Shown here: positions 48,837 to 57,809 of the stretch, piece after piece | Numbering within the stretch: position 1 is the first letter of the stretch | Layout of the letters: the number at the start of each line of letters is the position of its first letter | DNA from: Verrucomicrobiia bacterium | Lineage (GTDB): Bacteria; Verrucomicrobiota; Verrucomicrobiia; Limisphaerales; CAIMTB01 | Direction: 5' to 3' | Length of the DNA: 64,000 bases | NCBI GenBank assembly: GCA_019634625.1 | Contig: JAHCBA010000011.1 | Coordinates: 1 to 64,000 of the forward strand | Notes under the pieces: model-generated | Told to the model about the DNA's origin: nothing | Database searches by the model: none | Seen by the model: only the letters and a program-made list of their open reading frames with translations | Translations under genes and position numbers: made by a program

Positions 48837-50126
48837 GGGTCCGGGATCGGCTTGCACCGAGCGGTCCACGATGACGGCGGTGACCACGTCGGCGGTAACG
48901 TTCAGGGCGGTACGGGCCATGTCGAGGATGCGATCGACGCCGATGACCAGGGCGATGCCCTCGGGGGGAAGGCCGAAGTTGATGAGAAGTCCGACAATGA
49001 GCGGGAGCGATCCGCCGGGAATGCCGGCGACCGCGACGGAACTCAGGACGGCCAGGAGCACGAGCACGATCTGCTGGGGGATGGGCATCATCCCACCAAA
49101 GACCTGGGCCACGAACAACACGACACAGCCCTCGTAGAGCGCGGTGCCGCTCATGTTCATGGTGGCGCCGAGGGGGAGGACGAATCCGGCCGTGCTGGGG
49201 GAAACGCCGAGGCGTTCCCGGGCGATGCGAATACTGGTCGGGAGGGTGGCGCTGCTGGAGCTGGTGGAAAAGGCGGTGACCAGCACCGTGGTGACCGCCG
49301 GGAAGAACTCCCGGAGCGAACGGCGGCCGAGGAGGGTCACCAGCAGCGACATGGTGCCGAACAGGTGGATGGCGATGCCGCCCAGGACACAGAGGACGAA
49401 GACGAGAAGCTTGCCGACGAAGAACTCGATGCCGAGTTTGACGGCTACGCTGAAGACCATGGCGGCCACGGCGAACGGGGCCAGCAGCAGGGCGTAATGG
49501 ACGATTCGCGTCATCAGGTCGCAGACCACCTGCATGGCGCGTTTGATGCCGTTGCGTTCCTCCTCGGGCAACTGGGTGCCGGCCACCCCGAGGATCAGGG
49601 CAAAGGCGATCAGCGGGAGCATCTGGAACTCGACCACCGCCTTGGCGAGGTTCCGTGGGAAGAACATATCGACCAGGGTGCTGAAGCTCATGCCGGGCCC
49701 GGTCTCGGAGCGCACCCGGGCCTCGCTGGCGCCCGTTTGAAATTCCTCCATGAGGCGGTCGCGGGTGGCGTCGTCGATCCGGCCACCGGGTCGGACCGTG
49801 TTCATCACCACCAGACCGATGGTGACCCCGATGGCCATGTTGAGACCGAACAGCGCGAAGGTCCTTCCGGCCAGGGGGCCGAGGCGGTCGAGGCGGCCGA
49901 GTTGGACCACGCCAAGGGTGAGCGATGCGAACACCAGCGGGATCACCACGAAGAACAGGAGGCCAAGGAAGATCCGGCCGATCGGGTCGCAGAACTGGAC
50001 CGCCACGGTGCGGGCATTCTCGATGAAGGCCTCGGAACCGGTGAGGACCACGGCGGCGCCCAACACCGCACCAATGACCAGTCCGGTCAGGATTCGGACA
50101 GCGAGTTTGTCTCCTCCGGCGCTCAT
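48831..50126 (-). CDS. Dicarboxylate/amino acid:cation symporter (SLC1/DAACS family)
   Basis: A 431-residue secondary transporter of the glutamate/dicarboxylate symporter fold with eight transmembrane helices and two re-entrant hairpins. HP1 carries SSSSATLPTSI, and TM7 has NMSGTALYEG, where most members have NMDGT, so the cation site may differ. HP2 shows AGIPGGSLPLIVGLL. It imports C4-dicarboxylates, glutamate, aspartate or neutral amino acids with Na+ or H+; the exact substrate is unknown. ATG 50126 is chosen; the frame opens 63 bp upstream with TTG. Converges on the photolyase gene with a 6-bp overlap. Confidence 0.92.
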   Translation of the reverse strand: MSAGGDKLAVRILTGLVIGAVLGAAVVLTGSEAFIENARTVAVQFCDPIGRIFLGLLFFVVIPLVFASLTLGVVQLGRLDRLGPLAGRTFALFGLNMAIGVTIGLVVMNTVRPGGRIDDATRDRLMEEFQTGASEARVRSETGPGMSFSTLVDMFFPRNLAKAVVEFQMLPLIAFALILGVAGTQLPEEERNGIKRAMQVVCDLMTRIVHYALLLAPFAVAAMVFSVAVKLGIEFFVGKLLVFVLCVLGGIAIHLFGTMSLLVTLLGRRSLREFFPAVTTVLVTAFSTSSSSATLPTSIRIARERLGVSPSTAGFVLPLGATMNMSGTALYEGCVVLFVAQVFGGMMPIPQQIVLVLLAVLSSVAVAGIPGGSLPLIVGLLINFGLPPEGIALVIGVDRILDMARTALNVTADVVTAVIVDRSVQADPGPS

Positions 50127-50192
50127 GATGCGCCGGTGGGCGTAGTCGGAATCGGCAGGGGTGTCGAGACGGGAGTTCGATGTCGGCAATAC

Positions 50193-51347
50193 CTAACGCC
50201 CGAAGGCGTACACGACGCCGTCGTCGGCGCCGATGACGAAGCGGTCCTGGACGACGGCCGGGGAACTCTGCACCGCCTGACCGACCTCGTAGCTCCAGCG
50301 TTCGCGTCCGTCGTCGAGGTCGAGGAGGTAAATGCGTCCGTCATCGGAGCCGACAATGACCCGGTTGCCGGCAACCACGGGCGAACTCTCCACCCTTCCG
50401 CGGGTGCCGAAGGTCCAGCGGGCCTTGCCGGTGGCACGGTCCACCGCGTGGATCCGCCGGTCGCGTCCGCCGAAGATCACGAGCTGGTCGGTGACGGCGG
50501 GCGAGGCTCCGTAGGGGAAGTTGCGGTCGCGATAGCGCCACGCGACCTCTCCCTTGGCGAGGTCAATGGCAAGGAACTCGTTGCCGTACTGACCCACGTA
50601 GGCGAAGCCGTCCACAATCGCAGCGGACCCGATGATGTAGGCGCCCCCGTCGATTTCCCGGGCCAGCGTACCGTCGGCAAGGTTGACCACATGCACGATG
50701 GCATCGCAGCCGCCGAAGGCGGTCACGCCGTCGCCGACGGCGGGGACGCCGTGGACGTAGTTGCCCGTTTCATAGACCCAGTTGGAACGGCCTGTGGCGG
50801 CGTCGAGGCAATGAAGGCGGTTGTCGTAGCCGCCAAAGACGAGCCAGGTGCCCTTGCCGTCCGGGGCCGCAAACGGACTGGCGCTGCTCTTGATTTCGGC
50901 GTCGATGCCGTGGCGCCAGACTTCCTTTCCAGTGGCGAGTTCGAGGGCGTAGAAGTTGGTGCCGGCGGATCCGACGAAGATCCGCCCGTCCCGGATGAGG
51001 GGGGAGGAAAGCACGGGGCCATCCGTCTGGAACGACCAGGCCTTGGTGCCGTCGGCCATTCGCAGGGCGTACACATGGCCATCGTCCGATCCCAGCACGG
51101 CGAGGCCATCCACGATAGCGGCGGTGGATTTCACCGGGCCGCCGGTGGTGAAGGACCACAGGAGCCGGGGGGCATCGGGGAGAGTGGCCCGGGTGACGCC
51201 GCGGAGGGAAGGGGTGCCGCGAAAGGAGGACCAAGCATCGGGCGGGGCGGCGTCGGCGGCATCCGTGGCAGGATGAGCGCCGGGCGCATGGACAAGGAGT
51301 GCCAAGGGCACGGCGAGGGCGAGGAGGCGTCGGATTGGCATCTGCAT
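50193..51347 (-). CDS. Secreted PQQ-like beta-propeller (BamB-like)
   Basis: A 384-residue exported propeller. ATG 51347 starts a signal (PIRRLLALAVPLALLVHAPGA). Very regular blades follow: VYALRMADGTKAWSF, FYALELATGKEVWRHG, HCLDAATGRSNWVYE, HVVNLADGTLARE, LAIDLAKGEVAWRYRD, HAVDRATGKARWTFG and YLLDLDDGRERWSYE, with intervening P.V..G.V..GS.D turns. Seven or eight blades of pure repeat with no catalytic extras make it BamB- or scaffold-like. It is 66 bp downstream of nothing obvious and precedes the symporter gene, which could be co-transcribed. Confidence 0.9.
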   Translation of the reverse strand: MQMPIRRLLALAVPLALLVHAPGAHPATDAADAAPPDAWSSFRGTPSLRGVTRATLPDAPRLLWSFTTGGPVKSTAAIVDGLAVLGSDDGHVYALRMADGTKAWSFQTDGPVLSSPLIRDGRIFVGSAGTNFYALELATGKEVWRHGIDAEIKSSASPFAAPDGKGTWLVFGGYDNRLHCLDAATGRSNWVYETGNYVHGVPAVGDGVTAFGGCDAIVHVVNLADGTLAREIDGGAYIIGSAAIVDGFAYVGQYGNEFLAIDLAKGEVAWRYRDRNFPYGASPAVTDQLVIFGGRDRRIHAVDRATGKARWTFGTRGRVESSPVVAGNRVIVGSDDGRIYLLDLDDGRERWSYEVGQAVQSSPAVVQDRFVIGADDGVVYAFGR

Positions 51348-52047
51348 GGCACGCGAAACGTGGGCGACTATTCGGCGTGACGGTCCGGTTGGCAAACCTG
51401 CACCGGGTGCTCCGAAGGGACCTCGAATCCCTGGCGAACGGTTGGGCGTGAGGATGGTTGATTTCCTATGGGGATTTGGGGTTCTGCGGAGCGGAGGGTG
51501 TGGGGGCGGGTTGGCATTCGCCATTCCGCCGATGGGATACCCGGTCCGACGGGACAGGGAGAACAGAACAGTGGAAGGAACCGCATTGCATTGACCGTTC
51601 CACTATAATAAGCCCGGCCATATAAGGTTGCCCGTCCTCATCCCCGAATTCACCGAACCGTCGGTGCTCGATCTCGGCGAACTCCTCCTCCAACCCCTCG
51701 AGTAGTGTCCCGCAATCCCCACCTGCCGCCGTATCGCGCCGAAGGGGTCGGTTCTCACTACTGCCCCACTCCGCCCGGCTTGGAGCCGCCCCCGCCGCGC
51801 CCGAACTCTCCCTCGTCTCGATCCCCGACCCTTCGGCAGACACGCCAGGTTTCGACCGCAACCGCGCTTCGCCGACACATCGGGCCGACGCCTCCCCACG
51901 CGTCACCGGACCTTGCCGTCAAACCGCTTCCGGCAAGAGTGAGAACCGATACCTTTTCCTTTTGACTCCCCGGGGAATCGTACGCGACGCGCGATTCGCT
52001 TCGCGAACCCGTAACCGACAAACTCTCGGCGCCCCCTACGCCTCGGA
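51348..52047. other. 700-bp intergenic region without a recognisable gene
   Basis: Between the propeller gene start and the 3' end of the DUF3857 gene. Frames are open on both strands because of high GC, but none has family-like sequence. A short frame at about 51604-51705 (HIRLPVLIPEF, ending LLLQPLE-stop) might be a gene remnant. AT-rich CTATAATAAGCC and CCATATAAGG occur at 51602-51627. The top strand is C-rich from about 51600 on, unlike the left flank. Confidence 0.4.
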
Positions 52048-54657
52048 TTATCGCACAAATGTGGCGGTCACCCGCCGGGAACGGAGCAGATAGGTCGTCC
52101 AGATCACCGCGGCAACCCCCGCTCTGATCAGGTCCCGCTTCGAGGCGGTGTCGGCGTTCTCCGCCACCGACGGAATCGTGTTTCCCCAGACCTCGTCGAT
52201 TCCCAGGAACAGCGCGTTCCCGATCAGGAGCGTCATCATCACGGCCGGGAACACTCGATGCCGCCGGAAGAACAGGGTGATCGCCAGGAGATTCAGGCTC
52301 AGCAGCCACGTATTGATCGTGACCTCGAATACCAGGAGCGCACCGAACGCCGGATGATATGCCTCGCTTCCCGGCGTCGTCACCGCCCTCCAGACTTCCA
52401 TCGAAAAGAAGCCCTCCCTCGCACCCCAGAGCCCGTGCAATCGCACCAGCGGCGAAATGCAAACCCCGATCCCCAGCAGAATCAACCAGCCCCCAATGCC
52501 GCTCCATCGGGGATCCCCCGAACCGGGCCCCGGCAAAGGCGGCGGTCGTTGGTGCAGGACGATCGCCGCGATGCCGACCGCCGCCACGGCGAGGAGAAAA
52601 TTCAACATCACCCATGCCGCCATGTAACCGTTCAAGTTCGCGAACCACCCGCCCTCCCCCCCTGACCCAGGCTGGTACAGCGTGTCGCCCAAGAGATCCT
52701 GCACCTCCCGCACCTTCCGCAGATAGCCCTGCAACGCCCCCGGCGCGATCTCACCCGCACGGGATTCGAGTTCGTACTCGAACCGCATTCTCGTATCCGC
52801 CGGCACCCGGCGGAACCGGAATCGAAACGTGTCATGAACCACCTCCTCTTCCATCCCGGCAAGCTCGTCCCACCCCCCGTCGGGCAGATGCACCTCGATC
52901 TCCTGAAGCAGATGCTGTGGATGCTTCAAAGCCAGCGGCGCGGTTCGACGGCGCGATCCGGACTCGCGCAGCGCATGAATCATCAGGTCCGGCATGAAGG
53001 TCGCCATCTCCCGGCCCGAGTCCCCGTCCGCTTCCCACAGATCCTCCACCCAATACCGTTCCTTCAACCTCAACTCGTTCGTCCGCCGGTCGTCCACAAC
53101 GTCCAGCGGTTCCGCATCCCGGATCCCGGGATAATACTCCGCGTAAAAAATCTCGTACTCCTTCGCGATTTCCCCCCAGTCCCGACGCGCAAGCTGGCGC
53201 CGCATCCGATCCGCCTCCGCACCCCGGAACACCGACATCACCGTCATTCGCGCCGCGGCGCCGTAATCGCTCACGTCGAACCGTGTCATCAGCCACTCCG
53301 AAACGCCCGCTCGCACCGGAACAGACACCGGCTCCAATTCCGTCACGCCGTCGCGGATCGGCAACGCCCACCCGAACGCGTCCAGCGCGCGTTCCGCCAG
53401 ACTCCCTCCCTGGTGCGAACGCGTCGGGTCCAGCCAGATCACCTGTCCGTCCAACTCCAACCGGACAATCACGTGATCGAACACAAACGGCGTGGGCAGC
53501 CGGGAGGGCAATCCTCCTCCGGACTCGCTGTGCACCAGCGCGGGAACCGCGTCATAACCCCATCGCCTCAAAATCGAACACAAGAGTACGGACTTGTCCT
53601 TGCAGTCACCAAACCGACGCTCGAACACCTCCCCCGGAGGCGAGGGCTCGAATGCCTGCGGCCCGATCGCAACCGAGGTGTAACGGATCTCGTCCTGGAT
53701 GAACTCCAGCGCCCGCAGAATCCGTTCCTCCCCCGACCCCCCCGCATCCGACCACTCTGAAATCCTGGCTTCCAAGGACGCCGGCAGCGGCGCTTCCACA
53801 AGTCCGTAAGCCCGGATCGCCCAGGCAACCACCTCCCGCCATTCCGAGAAATCACTGAACTCAATCCGTGCCGACGGCTCATACCCCGACGGCATCCATT
53901 CCTCGTACGTCACACCCGGGACATCCGTCAGGTCCCACAGGTAAACCGTTCGCCCGTTGTCCCGCTGAATTTCCGGTTCGGGAACATGACCGCGCGCACG
54001 CATCTGCACGGTCCGTCCCGAATCCCACACCATCCGGATCCGCCTTCGGTCGGTCCGCGAAACGCCGGAAATCCGGATCTCGGCCCAATAATGCCCGTCC
54101 ATCGATGGATTCCGCCCCCGAATCGTGTATCGGGTCTCCAAACCGTCCCCCACGCTCAACCCCTCCACCAGGTACACCGCCACGCTTGTCCCCGTGAGCA
54201 TCTGGTCCCGCAGTTGGTCCTCCGACTGATGCACCCGGATCCGCCCGGCATCGAGGACGTCCATCGGCTCACCCCGCCGCCAGATCCGAACCTGATGCAG
54301 AAGAAGCTCCTCGTGCGCCGGATTGAACGGGAACGTCAGATTCCCCGTGTCCTCAAGACCCGACTCGTTCTCGATGGACACGAACGATCGGAAAAACCGC
54401 TCGCCACGGTCCGCGTAATCCTGTCTCTCCAAGATGCGATACCGCGAGCCTTCCCCCTGCCAACGGGTGCCGCTCTCCCCAGCCGACTGCATCGCGACAT
54501 CATCCAATGTCCGAACCCAATCCGGCTGGGGCGTGACGGACACCCGGGACGCGGGATCCGCCTCGGCCCCATACACTCCCCCCGCCCAGAACAGGAACCA
54601 TGAGAGAAAACCCGCAATCCACCCGGCCACACGCCCGCCACCACGCCTTGCGTTCAT
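52048..54657 (-). CDS. DUF3857-transglutaminase-like-DUF2569 envelope protein
   Basis: An 869-residue protein. A signal/anchor (VAGWIAGFLSWFLFWAGGVYGAEA) starts at ATG 54657. DUF3857 spans about 60-270, followed by a transglutaminase-like domain with catalytic triad Cys352 (RRFGDCKDKS), His395 (FDHVIVRL) and Asp410 (WLDPTRS). The C-terminal about 200 residues have four to five transmembrane helices, beginning GIGGWLILLGIGVCISPLVRL, typical of DUF2569. The catalytic part is predicted to face the periplasm. Such proteins may be peptidases or cross-linking enzymes; the substrate is unknown. Its coding strand is G-rich, opposite to most leftward genes of this window. Confidence 0.88.
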   Translation of the reverse strand: MNARRGGGRVAGWIAGFLSWFLFWAGGVYGAEADPASRVSVTPQPDWVRTLDDVAMQSAGESGTRWQGEGSRYRILERQDYADRGERFFRSFVSIENESGLEDTGNLTFPFNPAHEELLLHQVRIWRRGEPMDVLDAGRIRVHQSEDQLRDQMLTGTSVAVYLVEGLSVGDGLETRYTIRGRNPSMDGHYWAEIRISGVSRTDRRRIRMVWDSGRTVQMRARGHVPEPEIQRDNGRTVYLWDLTDVPGVTYEEWMPSGYEPSARIEFSDFSEWREVVAWAIRAYGLVEAPLPASLEARISEWSDAGGSGEERILRALEFIQDEIRYTSVAIGPQAFEPSPPGEVFERRFGDCKDKSVLLCSILRRWGYDAVPALVHSESGGGLPSRLPTPFVFDHVIVRLELDGQVIWLDPTRSHQGGSLAERALDAFGWALPIRDGVTELEPVSVPVRAGVSEWLMTRFDVSDYGAAARMTVMSVFRGAEADRMRRQLARRDWGEIAKEYEIFYAEYYPGIRDAEPLDVVDDRRTNELRLKERYWVEDLWEADGDSGREMATFMPDLMIHALRESGSRRRTAPLALKHPQHLLQEIEVHLPDGGWDELAGMEEEVVHDTFRFRFRRVPADTRMRFEYELESRAGEIAPGALQGYLRKVREVQDLLGDTLYQPGSGGEGGWFANLNGYMAAWVMLNFLLAVAAVGIAAIVLHQRPPPLPGPGSGDPRWSGIGGWLILLGIGVCISPLVRLHGLWGAREGFFSMEVWRAVTTPGSEAYHPAFGALLVFEVTINTWLLSLNLLAITLFFRRHRVFPAVMMTLLIGNALFLGIDEVWGNTIPSVAENADTASKRDLIRAGVAAVIWTTYLLRSRRVTATFVR

Positions 54658-54791
54658 AGACACTTGTACCCAATAGCCATGGCCACGGTCCGCACTCGAC
54701 CGATCTGTGCGTCCTGAACCGGAGTAGAACCTGTGCATTCGTCCAACCGCCCGCAAGAAGGAACCCTGCCCGCACCACGACGATCGACACC

Positions 54792-54962
54792 GTGACGGTT
54801 CCCCACCGAACCGAGCGCGTGCTAACCGACTCCGCGATTTCCGGAAAGCGCCAAGCCAAGCTTGGTGGTTCAACCCGCTACATCCACTTTCCCGGCTGGA
54901 GCGAGCTCTTGGACTTCATGATGCGGGGTCTCGAACTGGGGCCGTACGCGAAGAAAGCCTGA
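54792..54962 (+). pseudogene. 56-codon frame resembling a protein C-terminus, possible gene remnant
   Basis: A GTG-started frame (54792-54962) ending STRYIHFPGWSELLDFMMRGLELGPYAKKA, quoted in part as RYIHFPGWSELLDFM and LGPYAKKA. Its composition (aromatic and acidic helix) is more protein-like than the Arg/Pro-rich frames produced by GC bias, and its upstream part is not. I read it as the decayed 3' end of a lost gene or a tiny gene; the family is not recognised. It lies upstream of the DUF3857 gene, in the opposite direction, and is followed by GC-rich inverted sequences at 54957-55010. Confidence 0.35.
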
Positions 54963-55422
54963 CCGGGAGATCCTCCCGCAACGCGGCCCTTCGGTCCGCG
55001 GGGCTCAGGCTTTGCCCGAATCTCCCTTCTGCCCTCCCCCAGGGCTCTCCCCGTCGATCACGCTACGTTTCCATCACCCTCGCGCTCAGGCCGCCCTCTC
55101 AAAATGAGAACTGCTGGGGGACATCGGGCGGGTCTTGATGTCAACAATACGACGCCGGAGGATTTTTTAGTTTCGGAGTCAACATCTTATATGCCTGCCT
55201 CATTGATTCGGAAATGTATTATTGACCACCTGCGATCAGGTCATCCCCAAGGGCCGGGCGAGTGGAATTGCGGGGGGTATCGGCCGGGGAATTGGTGTCA
55301 ATGAGGAAAAGCCTGACTTGTAACATGCTTTTTGGTCAACAACAGCGTGCCTGCCAAATAGCAAGTCTCCTGGTTGCGTCTGTCCCGTTGCGTCGGGGGC
55401 GGGGCCCGGGCAGGGTGGCGCG
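54963..55422. promoter_or_regulatory. Intergenic region upstream of galK with hairpin and AT-rich block
   Basis: 460 bp. GCCTGACC (54957-54964) and GGGCTCAGGC (about 55000-55010) can pair around a GC-rich inner stem (CGCGG...CCGCG), a probable 3'-end structure of the upstream remnant. The block 55130-55370 is AT-rich and has GTCAACAATACG (55139), TGCCTGCCTCATTG (55192-55205) and TGCCTGCCAAATAG (55348-55361), relatives of the motif at 40.5 kb. The galK promoter probably lies in this block; no -35/-10 pair is certain. Confidence 0.45.
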
Positions 55423-56580
55423 GTGAATGGAACGACGGTGGTGGCGGGGTTCCGGCAGGTGTACGGCCGGGAGCCTGGCGGCGTGAGCCGCGCGCCGGGA
55501 CGGGTCAATCTCATCGGGGAACACACGGATTATAATGACGGGCTGGTCCTGCCGGCAGCGCTGGACGAGGCCACTTGGACGGCGGCGGCGGCGCGGGACG
55601 ACCGGCGGGTGCGGGTGCAGGCGGCCAATCCCGGGGAGTCGGTGGAGTTCGAACTCGACGCGCCCGGTGCTCCCCGGCAGGGGCACTGGAGCGACTATGT
55701 GCGGGGCATCGCCGCGGCGATCGAGGCTGACGGGTATCGATTGCGGGGGGCGGATCTGAGGGTGTCCGGGACGGTGCCGGAGGGGGCGGGATTGAGTTCC
55801 TCGGCGGCGCTGACCATGAGTGTGGGGGTGGCGTTGCTGGCGACGGCGGGGTTGACCTGGGACGGGGTGCGGCTGGCGCTGGCGGGACAGCGGGCTGAAC
55901 GGGAATATGCGGGGACGCAATGTGGGGTGATGGACCCTTTCGTATCGGTGCATGCGCGGGCAGGGACGGCCCTGTTGCTGGATTGCCGGTCGCTGGCGTT
56001 CCGGCACCTGCCGATTCCGGGGGAGCTGCGGCTGGCGATCTGCGACAGCGGCGTGCGGCATCAGTTGGCCGGGGGCGAGTACAACCGGCGCCGGGCGGAA
56101 TGCGAGGAAGGTGTGGAACGGTTGCGCGCACGCTGGCCGGAGATCCGGGCGTTGCGGGACGTGACGTTGGAGCGGTGGGCGGAAGGGGCGGAGGCCTTGC
56201 CCGCAACGATCCGGCGCCGATGCCGCCACGTCGTGGGGGAAAACGGGCGGGTCGAGGCGTTCGCAGTGGCGCTCGAACGGGGGGACCGAACCGGGATGGG
56301 GAAACTGATGGAGGCCTCGCACCGGAGCCTGCGGGACGACTACGAGGTGAGTTGTGAGGAGCTGGACCTGCTGGTGGAACTGGCGGGGATGGCACCCGGG
56401 ACCGTGGGGGCACGCATGACCGGGGGCGGGTTTGGCGGCAGCACGGTGAACCTGGTCGAGGCGGGATCGGTGGAGGCGTTTCGGGAGGCCATGAGCGACG
56501 GCTACCGAAGGGGAACCGGCCGTGACCTGCGGGTGTGGGTCACGACGGCGGGGGAAGGCGCCTCATGGAGTCCGTTGTGA
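55423..56580 (+). CDS. galK: Galactokinase
   Basis: A 385-residue GHMP kinase that phosphorylates galactose at C1 with ATP, the first committed step of the Leloir pathway. It has the substrate motif APGRVNLIGEHTDYNDGLVLP near 30, the ATP-binding GAGLSSSAAL near 122, catalytic Asp in CGVMDPFVS, and the C-terminal GHMP motif ARMTGGGFGGSTVNLV. The start is GTG at 55423. No galT or galE is adjacent; instead an MFS transporter gene overlaps its end by 16 bp, suggesting transport and phosphorylation of galactose or a related sugar are co-expressed. Confidence 0.96.
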   Translation: MNGTTVVAGFRQVYGREPGGVSRAPGRVNLIGEHTDYNDGLVLPAALDEATWTAAAARDDRRVRVQAANPGESVEFELDAPGAPRQGHWSDYVRGIAAAIEADGYRLRGADLRVSGTVPEGAGLSSSAALTMSVGVALLATAGLTWDGVRLALAGQRAEREYAGTQCGVMDPFVSVHARAGTALLLDCRSLAFRHLPIPGELRLAICDSGVRHQLAGGEYNRRRAECEEGVERLRARWPEIRALRDVTLERWAEGAEALPATIRRRCRHVVGENGRVEAFAVALERGDRTGMGKLMEASHRSLRDDYEVSCEELDLLVELAGMAPGTVGARMTGGGFGGSTVNLVEAGSVEAFREAMSDGYRRGTGRDLRVWVTTAGEGASWSPL

Positions 56581-57809
56581 GGGACGCCAGCTGGTGGTCG
56601 AGCCGGGGTCAATTGGGGGCGCTGTTCTTCCTGCACGGGATGGCGTTGGGGATGTGGTTTGTGCCGATGAGCCCGGTGCTCGATGCGCACGGGTTGTCGG
56701 GGATCAAGCCGTATGCGTTCGCGACGTCGGCGGTGGCGGCGCTGGTGTCCCCGCTGATTTTCGGAGCCATCGCCGACCGGCACGCCACGCCAATCGGAGT
56801 GTTGCGGTGGTTGTCGGTGGCGACGGCGGCGTTGATGGCGATGGTGGCGGTGGCGATTGAGCGGGGATGGTCGGCAGGGGTGGTGTTGCTGTGGATCCAG
56901 TTGCATGCGCTGGCGGCGGCGCCGTCGTGGGGGCTGTCCACCACCATTGTCCTGGCGCGGTTGCGCGATGCGCGGCGGGAGTTTGGGCCGTTGCGGGCCA
57001 TGGGAACGCTGGGCTGGATGGCAGGGTGCTGGTGGATCAGCGCCTTGCGGGCGGATGCCTCGACGTTGTCAGCCTACGCGAGCGCCCTGACCTGGGTGGT
57101 TCTGGCGGGTTTCTCGCTGGCGGTTCCGGGGGTGAAGCCGGTGGGGACTTCGGGGCCGTTGACGGTGCGGCAGCGGCTGGGTCTGGACGCGCTGGCGCTG
57201 TTGCGGAACCCGGACCACCGGGTGGTGCTGGTGACGGCCTTTCTGGTGGCGGTCCCGCTGGCGGCGTTCTATCCGTACACGCCGCCGCACATGCTGGCGT
57301 TGGGGTTGGAACGGACGTCGGCGTGGATGAGTGTGGGCCAGGTCACGGAGATCCTGGCGATGCTGGGGCTTGGGGTGTTGATCACCCGCTGGCGGTTGAA
57401 GTGGATCTTCGCGTGCGGGTTGGTGTTCGCGCTGCTGCGGTACCTGCTGTACGCGGCGGACGACCGGGTTCTCCTCATGGCCGGGGTGTCGCTGCACGGA
57501 CTGGCCTTCACGCTTTTCTTCGTCACGGTGCCGATCTACCTGAACGAACGGGTGGACCCGGCCTGGCGGGCCCGGGCCCAGGCGCTGTTGTCGCTGCTCG
57601 CGTTGGGCGGCGGGAACCTGATCGGTTATCTGGGCTCCGGGGCATGGTTTGCCGTGTGCGACGGGCCGTCGGGAGTGCGTTGGACGCAGTTCTGGCTGGG
57701 CTTGGCGGGAAGCGTCGCGGTGGTGCTGGGCTATTTCCTCGCCACTTACCGTGGTCGCGGTCGCCTGCCTCCGCCGGAACCGGCGGGGGCGTCCGGGACG
57801 GGCGGCTGA
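56565..57809 (+). CDS. MFS transporter (nucleoside/sugar:H+ symporter type)
   Basis: A 414-residue, 12-TM major facilitator. The first helix LGALFFLHGMALGMWFVPM and the loop GAIADRHATPIGVLRWL are typical of the LacY/NupG-like branch (nucleoside:H+ symporter or MFS_1-like). The central half has VTAFLVAVPLAAFYPYTPPHMLALGL. Since its ATG lies inside galK with a 16-bp overlap, galactose, galactosides or nucleosides are candidate substrates. Its 3' end overlaps the opposing EVE-domain gene by 64 bp (57746-57809), with the last residues low-complexity (PPPEPAGASGTGG). Confidence 0.9.
   Translation: MESVVRDASWWSSRGQLGALFFLHGMALGMWFVPMSPVLDAHGLSGIKPYAFATSAVAALVSPLIFGAIADRHATPIGVLRWLSVATAALMAMVAVAIERGWSAGVVLLWIQLHALAAAPSWGLSTTIVLARLRDARREFGPLRAMGTLGWMAGCWWISALRADASTLSAYASALTWVVLAGFSLAVPGVKPVGTSGPLTVRQRLGLDALALLRNPDHRVVLVTAFLVAVPLAAFYPYTPPHMLALGLERTSAWMSVGQVTEILAMLGLGVLITRWRLKWIFACGLVFALLRYLLYAADDRVLLMAGVSLHGLAFTLFFVTVPIYLNERVDPAWRARAQALLSLLALGGGNLIGYLGSGAWFAVCDGPSGVRWTQFWLGLAGSVAVVLGYFLATYRGRGRLPPPEPAGASGTGG

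Noticed and set aside
48852-51380. Rightward open frame of 842 codons
   Set aside because: Shadow of the symporter and the propeller genes; composition dominated by Gly, Glu, Asp and His.
51466-51906. Leftward frame of 146 codons in the 700-bp spacer
   Set aside because: No family-like motif, mixed Arg/Gly/Ser composition and no plausible start site.
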